Shown: positions 1 through 8,429 of the stretch, piece after piece
Position numbering within the stretch: the first letter of the stretch is position 1
How the letters are laid out: the number at the start of each line of letters is the position of its first letter
Source of the DNA: Gnetum montanum
Taxonomy: Eukaryota > Streptophyta > Gnetopsida > Gnetales > Gnetaceae
DNA: 24,002 nucleotides
Direction of reading: 5' to 3'
Assembly: GCA_015680685.1 (NCBI GenBank)
Contig: MNCI01011912.1
Coordinates: 10,167-34,168, forward strand
Made by a program: the position numbers and the translations under genes
Notes under the pieces: generated by a model
Told to the model about the DNA's origin: nothing
The model's database searches: none
The model's input: only the letters and a program-made list of their open reading frames with translations

Positions 1-153
1 TTAAACTTTTAGGGCAACTTCCTTAAAAAAATTCTAACTCTAAAATCATACTAAGAAAAGAATTCAACATTTACTAAAGGTAATAATTAGGGTATGAAAT
101 AATTGAACTTCTTTCAATAACCTTACTAACAATTGATCTTTGTGTGATTATAG

Positions 154-513
154 ATTGCCTCTAAAAGAGGAAAACAAGGAGGACCTTCTCAAGGTGCAAC
201 TAAATGCCCAGGGGGAGGTAGAAGCTAAGGACCTTATGTAGAACATGTAGAGCAGGAGGCACAATCATTTAGCATCCATCAGGGAACTCCTATCATTGCA
301 TGATCTAGCCAAGCAAAAGGTGGAGAGGTCAGGGCCCAAGCCTATGAAGAGGAACAACAACTATTTGTGGCATGGCATGTTAAGGCCAATCAAGTGTTCC
401 CATAGCTATCATGTCTATGGGAAGTGTTGACTCCATCAAACATTGGAACATCAGCATGGACGGCTTATAATCCTCAAATAGAAGAAAAGAAACGTCAGAT
501 GCTTCTTCAATGA
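154..513 (+). pseudogene. Broken extra ORF between pol and 3' LTR (left copy)
   Basis: The frame is 120 codons including the final stop. It is read from an ATT (an ATG in the other copy) that directly follows a splice-acceptor-like TGTGTGATTATAG. Three in-frame stops break it: TAA near codon 25, TGA near codon 52, and a TAG further on. There is no frameshift along its whole length relative to the right-hand copy, and both copies end at the same CTTCTTCAATGA. The start is basic and rich in Gly, Gln and Pro (KR, QGGPSQG, GGGR motifs); the C-terminal third contains NIGTSAW and ends near RQMLLQ. I do not recognise the product. It sits where plant gypsy elements sometimes carry additional or env-like ORFs, but it shows no membrane segment or zinc finger. 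It could instead be a displaced gag fragment. Confidence 0.5.
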
Positions 514-754
514 TATCAATCTCAGAAGCCTGAAGTGCAGGACAAAGGCACCCATGGAGGAGCCATCACCACCAAGAACCACATGAGTTTCAATAAATTT
601 TGTAATCCTGTGTCTGTGTCCCAATTTTGTTGTGTTCAATTTTCCACTGCGGCATGAATAAATTTCTAGTTAGTCAATAATCCCATACCTATGCACTATG
701 TAATCAATTGAGCTTGTTCCTCACTTTCTTTGACTTGAGGACGAGTTGTTATTC

Positions 755-767
755 AGTTGTGGGGGTA
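755..767 (+). promoter_or_regulatory. Polypurine tract before the LTR (left copy)
   Basis: A GTTGTGGGGGTA stretch lies immediately 5' of the LTR start TGATGA. A near-identical tract precedes the same LTR in the right copy. In retroelements this tract primes plus-strand DNA synthesis. It also fixes the orientation of this copy as the + strand. Confidence 0.7.
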
Positions 768-790
768 TGATGAATCGTGGTATGTTAGGT

Positions 791-958
791 ACTAATATTG
801 GACCCTTGTTAACCAGGTGCTGATATTAGACCCCTGTTATCGGACCCCTGATATCTGATGAGTCCCAATATTGGACCCCCAATATCGGACCCCCAATATT
901 GGACCCCCGATATCAGATACCTGATATCGTAGCCTGGATGCAATATTGGATACAAGAT
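791..958 (+). repeat. Palindromic ~14-15-bp tandem array in U3 (left copy)
   Basis: About eleven degenerate units are built on AATATTGGACCCCC or GATATCGGACCCC. The cores AATATT and GATATC are self-complementary, and CCAATATTGG is a 10-bp palindrome. The array lies between the LTR start and the TATA box, so it occupies the enhancer position. The right-hand copy has an unrelated array in the same place. Confidence 0.75.
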
Positions 959-979
959 ATCATTGTTCCTATGTGAGCC

Positions 980-987
980 TATAAATA
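980..987 (+). promoter_or_regulatory. TATA box of left LTR
   Basis: TATAAATA lies downstream of the palindromic array. The same motif, preceded by AGCC, is present at the corresponding place in the right LTR (22648-22655, minus). It is the likely RNA polymerase II promoter of the element. Confidence 0.65.
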
Positions 988-1701
988 TATAATTGGGTGC
1001 ATGAGAGATTCATAGGAAAAAATTAGTGTTAGAGTAGGGTCTTTTTGTCAGTTTCAATTCCTCTCAACCCTTTCCCCAATGCATGCCCATAGTGTGATGA
1101 TTGTAATTGTATGAAACCTTTATTCGAGTGTGATGTACTTGGACATGCACATGATCGGCAATAAATATTGAGATTACTTCATCATTGGAGCATTCACTTA
1201 GTTTAACTATTATTTATTGCTCTCTTACTTAATATCTCTTTACCTTCTTCTCCTACCCTTGTTATTAAATGCGGAATGAGTATGACTTAATCATGAGCAT
1301 TCAACTATGACTACCTGGTATCCTAGTAGTGTACCTAGGACATGTGCTTGGTAATCCCAGTGGTAGTACACAAGGTCCAAGATGTGTATGGATGATTAAG
1401 GGATGGATTCTCATTGCACGTAGGCTAGCTTAGACTCTTTTCACCCTTTTCCTCTTAGCTTAATTAAAGTTATTTTCATTGCCTCTAGGAGCAACACTAG
1501 TTTAGGACGACATCATACACCTCACTCTAGACTAAACCATATGTGACAAAGTAAATACTAGTCTAGGTGGGAAGACAATGAAATACAATCAATGAGTAAC
1601 TATTTAGATACCACAACTAGTATGTCTATGGAGTTCAACTGGATCGTGCATGAACACTCGTATTCATATCATTGAGTGTAGGGGTATCTCGCCACTCATC
1701 A

Positions 1702-2376
1702 GTAGACATCTAGACTAGCCATTTAATAGCCATTGCATAAATTCCAATGATTTTTTTAAAAATTAAAGTGCATAATACTAAGTGGAATTCTTGGAAATTA
1801 TGCAAGTATTATTCATTGTCAAATCTATCCAAGGCTCCTCAAAGAGATTTTGTACTTGTCCTTCATTGTATTATCTTCTGTATGTATTGGTTGTATTGAG
1901 CCGTATTTCAAGGACTCTATAGATCAAGTTACACTTTCTTCTTTATCTTTTTCTTTCTTTCTTTGTATTTCTACAAGTTTGATATGCATCTTACAAGAAA
2001 GAATCTTCGTTAAGATTTCCATGAACTTGTAGGGTTAAGTGGTTTTGAAGCAACAAAACTCTCTGTTGTGGAGCTTAAGTTTGTAAAGCTTATGGGATCA
2101 TTTAAACCACATTTTGAGCTTGTTAAATCCTTGTGGGATTGAGTGGTTTCATAGTGAGAAAACACTCTAGAGTGGAGTTCAAATATTATAAATGTTGTGG
2201 TGCACTTCAAACCATATTTTTGAAGCAACAAAGTTTGGAGGTGTGCATGGAATTTATCCTTCGAGTGTAAACTACCCAAGTTGGGAAACTATGTAAGAAT
2301 TGTATTTTATTTTTGTGGTTGCAATGATTTTAATTGGGGGATTTATTTAACCCCCCTTCTAAGTTCTCAATCGACA
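1702..2376 (+). repeat. Truncated 5' LTR of the copia element
   Basis: It aligns as a direct repeat with about 5293-5956, sharing blocks such as ATTCATTGTCAAATCTATCC, AGGACTCTATA and CTTCTAAGTTCTCAATC. The left side begins at the junction with the gypsy-type LTR. The first ~400 bp of this LTR is missing from the window because it was displaced upstream by that insertion. It ends GACA, two bases before the PBS. Confidence 0.85.
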
Positions 2377-2378
2377 AG

Positions 2379-2394
2379 TGGTTTTAGAACTTGG
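2379..2394 (+). promoter_or_regulatory. Primer-binding site of the copia element
   Basis: TGGTTTTAGAACTTGG lies two bases after the LTR end. It is a mutated form of TGGTATCAGAGC, the plant site complementary to initiator-methionine tRNA that primes minus-strand synthesis. Confidence 0.75.
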
Positions 2395-2429
2395 TGTTCT
2401 CAAGTTCATGCTTCACATCTCAAGAGTTA

Positions 2430-3350
2430 ATGATGGAGGGGACATCTTATATTAAGCCACCAATGTTCAATGGATTTGAATTTTCATATTAGAAAGCATG
2501 TATGTAAGGATTCTTTGAATCCATGGAATTCAAAGTCTTGAAGTCAATTCTTGAAGGCTACATACTACAATTGATAGCACCACAAGAACACTCAAGCTAC
2601 AAAGCAAATGGACTTTAGAAGAAACAAATAAGTTCATGTTTCACTCAAAAGCTAAAAATTCTTTTAATTATGCATTAAATAAGTTTGAGTTTAATAGAAT
2701 AACTAGATGTAAAATTGCAAAGTAAATATGGGAAACTTTAGAAGAAACTTATGAGGATACATATTTTATCAAGAAATCAAAACTTTTAGTGTTGCAAAGT
2801 GAATATGACAATATTAAAATGAAAGAAGGAGAGAAAATCAAAGATTATTTCTCCAAAGCTAATGACATAGTAGTAGCCATAAATTGGATAAATAAGAAAT
2901 TGCTAGAGAGTGATGTGATAAAAAAATGATTAGGAATTTGTAGCTTGAGTTCAAACTAAAAGTCACAACCATGAAAGAAATTAGAGATTTCTCAGTGCTA
3001 AAATTTAAAGAGCTTCAAAGTGCTCATATTGATTTTGAGATGAATATCATAATTGAAGGAGTAATAAAAGAAAAGTCCATCATTCTTAAATCTACATCAA
3101 ATAAGAAGGAGTTGGTTGAAAAATAAATAAACAATGAGGAAAAACTAGCTCTTCTATCAAGGAAAGTTCAAAGAATTCTTATAAGGAAAGGAAGAAGCTT
3201 CAATCAACTAAGACTGAATCAATCGAATACCAAAGGTAAAGAGAAATGTAAGAATTTTACCAATTGAAATTTTGATGTATTTTCTATATAATGCTAGATT
3301 TATGGTGAAATGGGCCATGCGACCTTTGAATATCCTAGTACTAGTAGATT
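2430..3350 (+). pseudogene. Decayed copia gag polyprotein with zinc knuckle
   Basis: The product would be the nucleocapsid protein that packages the element RNA. Near the start the reading KPPMFNG-F-FSY then a stop then KA corresponds to the conserved copia gag opening, where the stop TAG replaces the usual Trp of SYWKA. Around 2729-2930 the WETLEETYEDT, KLLVLQSEYDNIKM and EGEKIKDYFSKA segments follow the copia gag (UBN2/DUF4219) pattern. At 3292-3336 a CCHC zinc knuckle is recognisable as C-stop-I-Y-GEMGH-x4-Y: the first Cys, GEMGH and His remain, while the second and last Cys have become Tyr. Several stops and at least two frameshifts make it non-functional. Confidence 0.75.
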
Positions 3351-4870
3351 GAAATAGAAAGATAAAAATGAAGTTGACTTGAAAAAGAAAAAATTTTACA
3401 CCAACTAAAATGATGAATAACAAAGTGAAGAAGATGTAAATGATGCTACAAAGGACTCACATCTCATATTCATAGCCCTCATAAATGAAAATTCTACAAA
3501 AGTCTCTAATGAATCTTAATGTAAAAATAATGAAAGATATAGTGAATTATGTGATGAGATCATGAGTCTACATTATCTACTTAAAAGACAAAGAAAAATA
3601 TGCATAGAAAGATCTATAAAGTTTATACTTTTAGCTTTAAGATAAAAAATTTTACTAACCATTTGGATGAGTATAAGTATAGGGATACACAAGAGAAAAG
3701 GATCATTAAAAATGAGGAGAAGTCTTAAAATTAGAACAAAAGTGAAAATTTGGAGGAAACCTCTCAAAATAATTCTTGTACAAGTTCGATTTCATTTAAA
3801 GGAAGAAACATGACCAGGTTTGATAATCCCATTCAAATTAGAGATACCTTATATTTTTGCTGTAAAAAATGTAGACATGAATAAGGTTATTATTATCCAT
3901 ATATAAAGCAAATAACATGACTACTTGGTTTGGTCAAGAGGATTCTAGTAAGTGTATCTTATAGGGTAAAAAAACTTGGAGAATGAATGAACAAGAAGGT
4001 TGAATAACCTCTAATAAATTTAAGGGATCAAGACCGATAACTATTAGAAATTATAAGTCCTCCCATCTTGAAGAACATGAACATAACAAAGAAGGAATAT
4101 CACATGATTTTAAGGATACATACAAAAGTGTTGATAAAAGAAACATAAGTTGCATGGTAAGGAGGTACTCTATGATGGAGGACCTCATCTCAAACTCCAT
4201 TAATCATGTTTATATTAGAAAGAAAGTAAGTTAAGTAATGGTAAGTCTTTATTCCCTTGCTTGCTAGACTTAGTGTAGATTAGTTTTATTTATAAATATT
4301 AGTAGACAAGAAATTCATTGAATAGATTGCTATTTAGCTCTGATCAATCTAATCTCTTCAAAAGGAGAAGTATACTAGGTGATCAACTAGAATCATGATA
4401 TATTTTATTACTAATGGCTTATTCATTCTAAGATAGGTTACATGATCTTCAATGCTAAAAATTTGCAATTCAACCTTTGGATATCAACTAAAAGGCTTGG
4501 ATTTTCTATGCCTCCTTGTTTGTGAATAGATAAAGGGTAGTTGTTAATGAAATTTGATCTAGTGGAATTTCATTGTAAATATATGAGTTGGTCCTTATCA
4601 TTTTTCCTACCTTTTAGGTGTTGTCCAAAAATAGGGAGAGTATTATGATTATTCATGCAAACTATTATGTTGCTATTATTTCATGATATATCTTTAGAGA
4701 TAGGTGATAATGAATGTTTATGCAAGATATTATGTTTCTCTTTTCTAATGATATATCTTTGGAGACAAGTTATATTTCTTTTGAAAAATTAAACTTTACT
4801 TTCACATAATTTTGTGTGCTATATTTCTTTGAGATGTACTAATCCATTTTCTTATGTTTTAGACATCACC
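3351..4870 (+). other. Copia internal sequence after gag; no pol seen
   Basis: The first part (to about 3800) still reads as a charged, frame-shifted continuation of gag, with DATKDSHLIFIALINE followed by a coiled-coil-like YSELCDEIMSLHYLLKRQ. A second Cys/His cluster (CCKKCRHE) lies near 3860. From about 4240 to 4870 the sequence is AT-rich with no recognisable domain; this is where an autonomous copia would carry integrase, reverse transcriptase and RNase H. I found none of their hallmark motifs on this strand. Confidence 0.5.
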
Positions 4871-4883
4871 AAAAAGGGGGAGA
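4871..4883 (+). promoter_or_regulatory. Polypurine tract of the copia element
   Basis: AAAAAGGGGGAGA directly precedes the 3' LTR start TGGTTGATC, as expected for the plus-strand primer of copia elements. Confidence 0.8.
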
Positions 4884-5956
4884 TGGTTGATCTTTTGGTA
4901 TGTCAAAACCTTAGAGAAAATGAAGAATGTAGAATGTGTATGTGATTGTAGTATTATAGGATCATGAAAAAGTATAATGAGCAAGAACATCAAATGGATA
5001 TTCAAGACTTCAAGAATGAGAGCCACAATTATGAAATGAAGACTAAAGTAGATAAGATGAGAGCATGGATGAAAATGGAGTCTATGAGCCAAATGAAGAT
5101 GTTGTGAGAATTGTCAAGAAGCTAAAATGACAAAGGAATTCTCCAAAGCTCAAAGTGTGCAAGCAAAGTAGACATCTCACAAAAGGCATATGTCTAACTT
5201 TTAGAATAGACATCTCAGGGTAGACATCTATACTTTTGGATAGACATATCTCTTGCATTTAGGTTGGTTATAGTTATATGTATCATCCTTGATGTAGATG
5301 TCTAAATAGTCATTGCACAAATTCCAAGATGCTTTTGGAAATTTAAAGGATATAAGACCAAGTTGAATTCTTGGGAATTATGCAAGTACTATTCATTGTC
5401 AAATCTATCCAAGGTTACTCAAATAGATTTTATGTTTGTTCTTTATTATGTTATCTTCTATATGTATTGGTTGTATTCAGCCTTATTTCAAGGACTCTAT
5501 AAATCAAGTTATACTTTCTTCTTGATCTTTTTCTTTCTCTCTTTGTAGCCCTGTGGGATTGATGTGCTTCTTATAGGAAGGCATCTCCATTAAGATTTTT
5601 AGAATCTTGCAAATTTAAGTGGTTTTGTAGCAACGAAACACTTTAGTGTGGAGCTCATGTTTGTAAAGGTTGTGGGATCCTTTAAATAACATTTTGAGCT
5701 TATTAGGACCTTGTGGGGTTGAGTGGTCTCATAATGATGAAACACTTTGGAGTAGAGCTAAAATATTATAAAGATTGTGGTGCCCTTCAAACCACATTTT
5801 TTAAGCAACAAAGTTTGGAGGTGCGCACTGAATCTACCCTCCAAGTGTGGACTACCTAAGTTTGGAAATCACATAAAAATTATGTTTGATTTTGGTGGTT
5901 TTAGTGATTTTAATTTGAAAACTTATTAGACACTCCTTCTAAGTTCTCAATCCATA
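4884..5956 (+). repeat. Full 3' LTR of the copia element
   Basis: This is about 1,073 bp. It starts TGGTTGATC after the PPT and ends CTCAATCCATA, matching CTCAATCGACA at the end of the 5' LTR. A TATAAAT motif at 5498-5504 is a possible TATA box. The next five bases, GATGT, are the candidate target duplication, but the matching 5' side is outside the window. Its second half is a direct repeat of 1702-2376. Confidence 0.8.
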
Positions 5957-7257
5957 GATGTATGTATCAATTATATTCAAATAGAAGCTACTAGATGAGG
6001 CTTACTTAAGTAAAAACTAAATGCATTATAGCAATGACAAGATGTATCATAATATTAAGAAATGGTATTGATGACCTAGTATAAAGAAAGAATTTGTGAA
6101 TATATAGCTAAGTATATGTACTAACAAATTAAGATAGAGTATCAAAGACCTAGTGATTTTCTTCACTCACATACCATTTCAGTGTGGAAATGAAAAACCA
6201 TTAACATGGATTTCATTATTGAATTGCCTCATAGTAGAATTAGGAAAGATTTCATTCTTGTAATTATAGATGTTTTGTTGAAATATTCCTACCTCTTGGC
6301 TATAAAAGAAATAGTTAGGCTAAAATGATAAATTAAGTGTTCTTTTTAGAGATTATTAGATTATAGGAAGTTTTTAGACAGATTGTGACTAATACAAATC
6401 TAAAGTTCACTTTCAAATTTTGGCAATATTTTCAAAAAATTCTAGTAACTACATTGAATCTTAACTCATCGTATCATCCCCAAATAAATGGTTAAATTGA
6501 GAGAAAGAACCAAATTTTAAAAGATATCCTTTGAGCTTGTACTTTAGAATATTGGAATAGAATTCTTCCATTGGTAGAGTTTACATACAGTAACAAGTAG
6601 TAGATTAGTTTGAAAAAAGTACCTTATGAAATGTTGTATGATAAATCTTATCATATGTCTCTTTATTTTGATACTATCCAAGATAGACAAAACATAGGAC
6701 ATATATCATTGAAGATGCTACAAAAAATTATATTTATTAGATCCAAATTATAGGTAGCCTAGAAAAAATTTACAAAATATGCCAATAGAAAAAGACAACC
6801 TTTAAAGTTCACCATTGGCAATCAAGTGTTTTCCAAGGTTTCACTTTTGAAATGGATTATGCAATTTGGTATAAGAGAAAAGTTAGCATCTCATTGCATT
6901 GGTTCCTTATTGATTTTAAAAAAGATTAAATAAGTTTCTTACTATCTTAACCTTTCACAACAATTGTTGTTAATTCATGATGTATTTTACATTACCATGT
7001 TGAGAAAGTATGTTGTAGATCTGAGTTACAGGATATATTAGTAGGATGTTTAGCTTTAAGGTGATGTAAACTTTGTAAAGTAGTGAGTTAATATTGTATA
7101 AATGATGAAGATATGAAAAAGAAGAAATTTTATTTTCATTATGAAGATTATTTAGAAGAGGCATGCAAACCCAAGGAGAAAAATGGAAAGGAAAGAAAAA
7201 TTTGTATACCTCACATCCTAAAATCTTGTAGGAGGAAGATTCTTAATGGGATGAGTA
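5957..7257 (+). pseudogene. Ty3/gypsy chromovirus integrase remnant (Del/Tekay-like)
   Basis: Integrase inserts the element DNA into the host chromosome. From about 5975 the translation follows the family closely: LLDEAYLSKN and KMYHNIKKWYW-PSIKKEF (N-terminal zinc-binding region), then MDFIIELPHSRI (first catalytic Asp, ~6210). Next come KFWQYFQ, SSYHPQING-IERKNQILKDIL-AC (third catalytic position, ~6470-6540), LPLVEFTYSNK, PYEMLYDKS and YANRKRQPLKF-IGNQVF. The GKLASHCIGSLLIL and MLRKYVVDLSY pieces mark the C-terminal end before a chromodomain would start. The usual Gln of HPQTDGQ-ER is a stop here. Many stops and frameshifts are present. It begins right at the copia 3' LTR, so the copia split this gene; its upstream half lies left of the window. 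Confidence 0.85.
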
Positions 7258-7271
7258 TGTAACATCCTTAT
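7258..7271 (+). repeat. First 14 bp of the chromovirus 3' LTR (TGTAACATCC)
   Basis: TGTAACATCCTTAT follows a decayed purine-rich stretch (GGAGGAAGATTCTTAATGGGATGAG) that resembles the PPT region of Del/Tekay elements. The LTR is cut after 14 bases by the minus-strand element at 7272 and resumes at 12854 after the CTTAT duplication. Confidence 0.6.
7267..7271. repeat. Target-site duplication CTTAT (left)
   Basis: CTTAT immediately precedes the LTR of the 7272-12848 element and is repeated exactly at 12849-12853 after its other LTR. A 5-bp duplication is standard for LTR retrotransposon integration and fixes both borders. Confidence 0.9.
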
Positions 7272-7845
7272 TGTGATATCTTGTCCTTGAATGTCATGGA
7301 AAATGTCAAATATACAATATTAGACATTATGCGTACGAAGAAAATATACCAAATGTGAAATATATGTGATATTCAACATTATGTATAAAGGAAATAATAG
7401 GAAAAATGTAGAAAGAGAAAGAATAAAATGATTTATTGAAATGGAAGAGCATATCTAGATCATTCTCTAAGAGTGTTCCTTGAGGTTTTATTTCTTTGGC
7501 ATCTATCCCTTAGAGGCATTCTAGCACTACCACCACAATTAGGCCCATAACTCAACTAGAAGGAATGGCTTGTCCACTTCTTGTCCCACTTCACCTGGCT
7601 CTCATGACTTGCCTATACCAACTTCACCACTCCATGCTTGCCATGACCTCTAAGCCTAGGTAAAAATTCTTTAGGTAAAATCCCCAAAGGTCACCTTGAG
7701 AGACACATTTGTTATTACAACATGCCATTTCAAGTCTTAATTACAACTATCCTTTTGGATCTTTGTTAAGATAATAGTAGCACTTGTTATGAAAAGACAC
7801 CATCTTCATTAGGCAAAAACATCATTTGGAAAAGGGCATGTGACA
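7272..7845 (-). repeat. 3' LTR of the minus-strand element
   Basis: This is a 574-bp direct repeat of 12275-12848, starting (plus sense) TGTGATATC and ending CATGTGACA. Shared blocks include CCAAATGTGAAATATATGTG, AGGTCACCTTGAGAGACA and CACCATCTTCATTA. The two LTRs differ by many substitutions, mostly transitions by eye, so the insertion is not recent. Confidence 0.9.
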
Positions 7846-7846
7846 A

Positions 7847-7858
7847 TCTACCCCCCTT
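7847..7858 (-). promoter_or_regulatory. Polypurine tract of the minus-strand element
   Basis: On the minus strand TAAGGGGGGTAGA runs straight into the LTR start TGTCACAT, one base from the border. This is the expected place of the plus-strand primer and confirms the minus orientation. Confidence 0.85.
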
Positions 7859-8429
7859 AGGTTTCATTTGTCCTCAAACCTATCCATGTTCACTATATTT
7901 TTCTAGTTCCAGTGCTTCTATTATGATCCTATGCTCTAATATTTTGGTTTCTTCTTTGAACTTGAATTTGTTTCTTACTTATTCTACAAATAAGATATAT
8001 GTGAGAAGAATATACATGGAAAATTAAATATTAATTTCTTAATACTTACTTCATTTTCTAAGATAATGATAAGAAGTGAATTAAAGATCTACCAACCACC
8101 AATCACCAATCCTAACTAGGGTCACACAATGTGCAACTCATATTTGGTTATCCAAGTGAAGGTAGGGAAAATTCTTTATTCCTAACTTGCGTTACCTTAG
8201 ATATTTGATTAATCTAATTGAAATATAAATTAAACAAAAAATAATAATATTTATCAACAAAATTAAGGGTGAGATACTTCTTGATCTTGATCAACCTTAT
8301 GAACTAATGGAAGTAATTGCGATTTTGCCATTCAATGTTCTTATTCAAGATGGCAAAGCTTGATCTTGATTCTTTTCAACTTATTCTTTAGAAATTAAAT
8401 CTAGTAATTTGGTAAATTTGGAAGAATTA
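7859..8429 (-). other. 3' tail of the minus-strand element
   Basis: This is AT-rich sequence between the captured gene and the PPT. The first ~120 bp downstream of the LDYIWY motif may be the decayed C-terminus of the captured gene; an LPS piece and a possible remnant of its SDH-PL motif occur near 8310-8360, but this is weak. I recognise nothing further. Confidence 0.3.

Larger units (their letters stand above)
1..767 (+). mobile_element. 3' internal end of a Ty3/gypsy-type LTR element (left copy)
   Basis: This is the internal segment just upstream of an LTR; the rest of the element lies outside the window. It matches, in reverse complement, 22779-23543 at the right end, so both are copies of one family. 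It contains an extra reading frame (154-513), a noncoding stretch, and a purine tract of five Gs directly before the LTR. The lead-in to the LTR, a TTTGACTTGAGGACGAG stretch then GGGGGTA, resembles the 3' ends of plant Athila/Tat-type gypsy elements. That lineage call is inference, because no pol domain of this copy is in view. Confidence 0.75.
768..1701 (+). repeat. 3' LTR, left copy (TGATGA...TCATCA)
   Basis: This 934-bp LTR starts TGATGA after the polypurine tract and ends TCATCA, a 6-bp inverted terminus. It aligns in reverse complement with 21904-22778. The U3 holds a palindromic tandem array (about 791-958) and a TATAAATA box at 980-987. The following bases, starting GTAGA, belong to the interrupted copia LTR and are the candidate 3' target duplication; the 5' partner is outside the window. 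The exact 3' edge is uncertain by about 3 bp because GTA also follows the other copy. Its mate LTR is not visible. Confidence 0.8.
1702..5956 (+). mobile_element. Ty1/copia element with gag but no recognisable pol (5' LTR truncated)
   Basis: The element consists of a partial 5' LTR (1702-2376), a PBS (2379), a gag remnant (2430-3350), about 1.5 kb without pol motifs, a PPT (4871) and a full 3' LTR (4884-5956). The large LTR, the PBS spacing and the AAAAAGGGGGAGAT tract followed by TGGTTGATC resemble SIRE/Maximus-type copia elements. The 5' LTR is cut by the gypsy-type element ending at 1701. The 3' side is followed by GATGT, then directly by chromovirus integrase sequence, so this copia was inserted into that element. 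With about 2.5 kb of internal sequence and no protease, integrase or reverse transcriptase, it is either a deletion derivative or a gag-only non-autonomous element. Confidence 0.8.

Noticed and set aside
451-639. 62-residue open frame on the minus strand
   Set aside because: It is antisense to the element's own extra ORF and is not preserved in the right-hand copy.
1850-2032. 60-residue hydrophobic open frame
   Set aside because: It lies inside the copia 5' LTR; the matching 5363-5548 frame in the 3' LTR shows it is LTR sequence, not a membrane protein.
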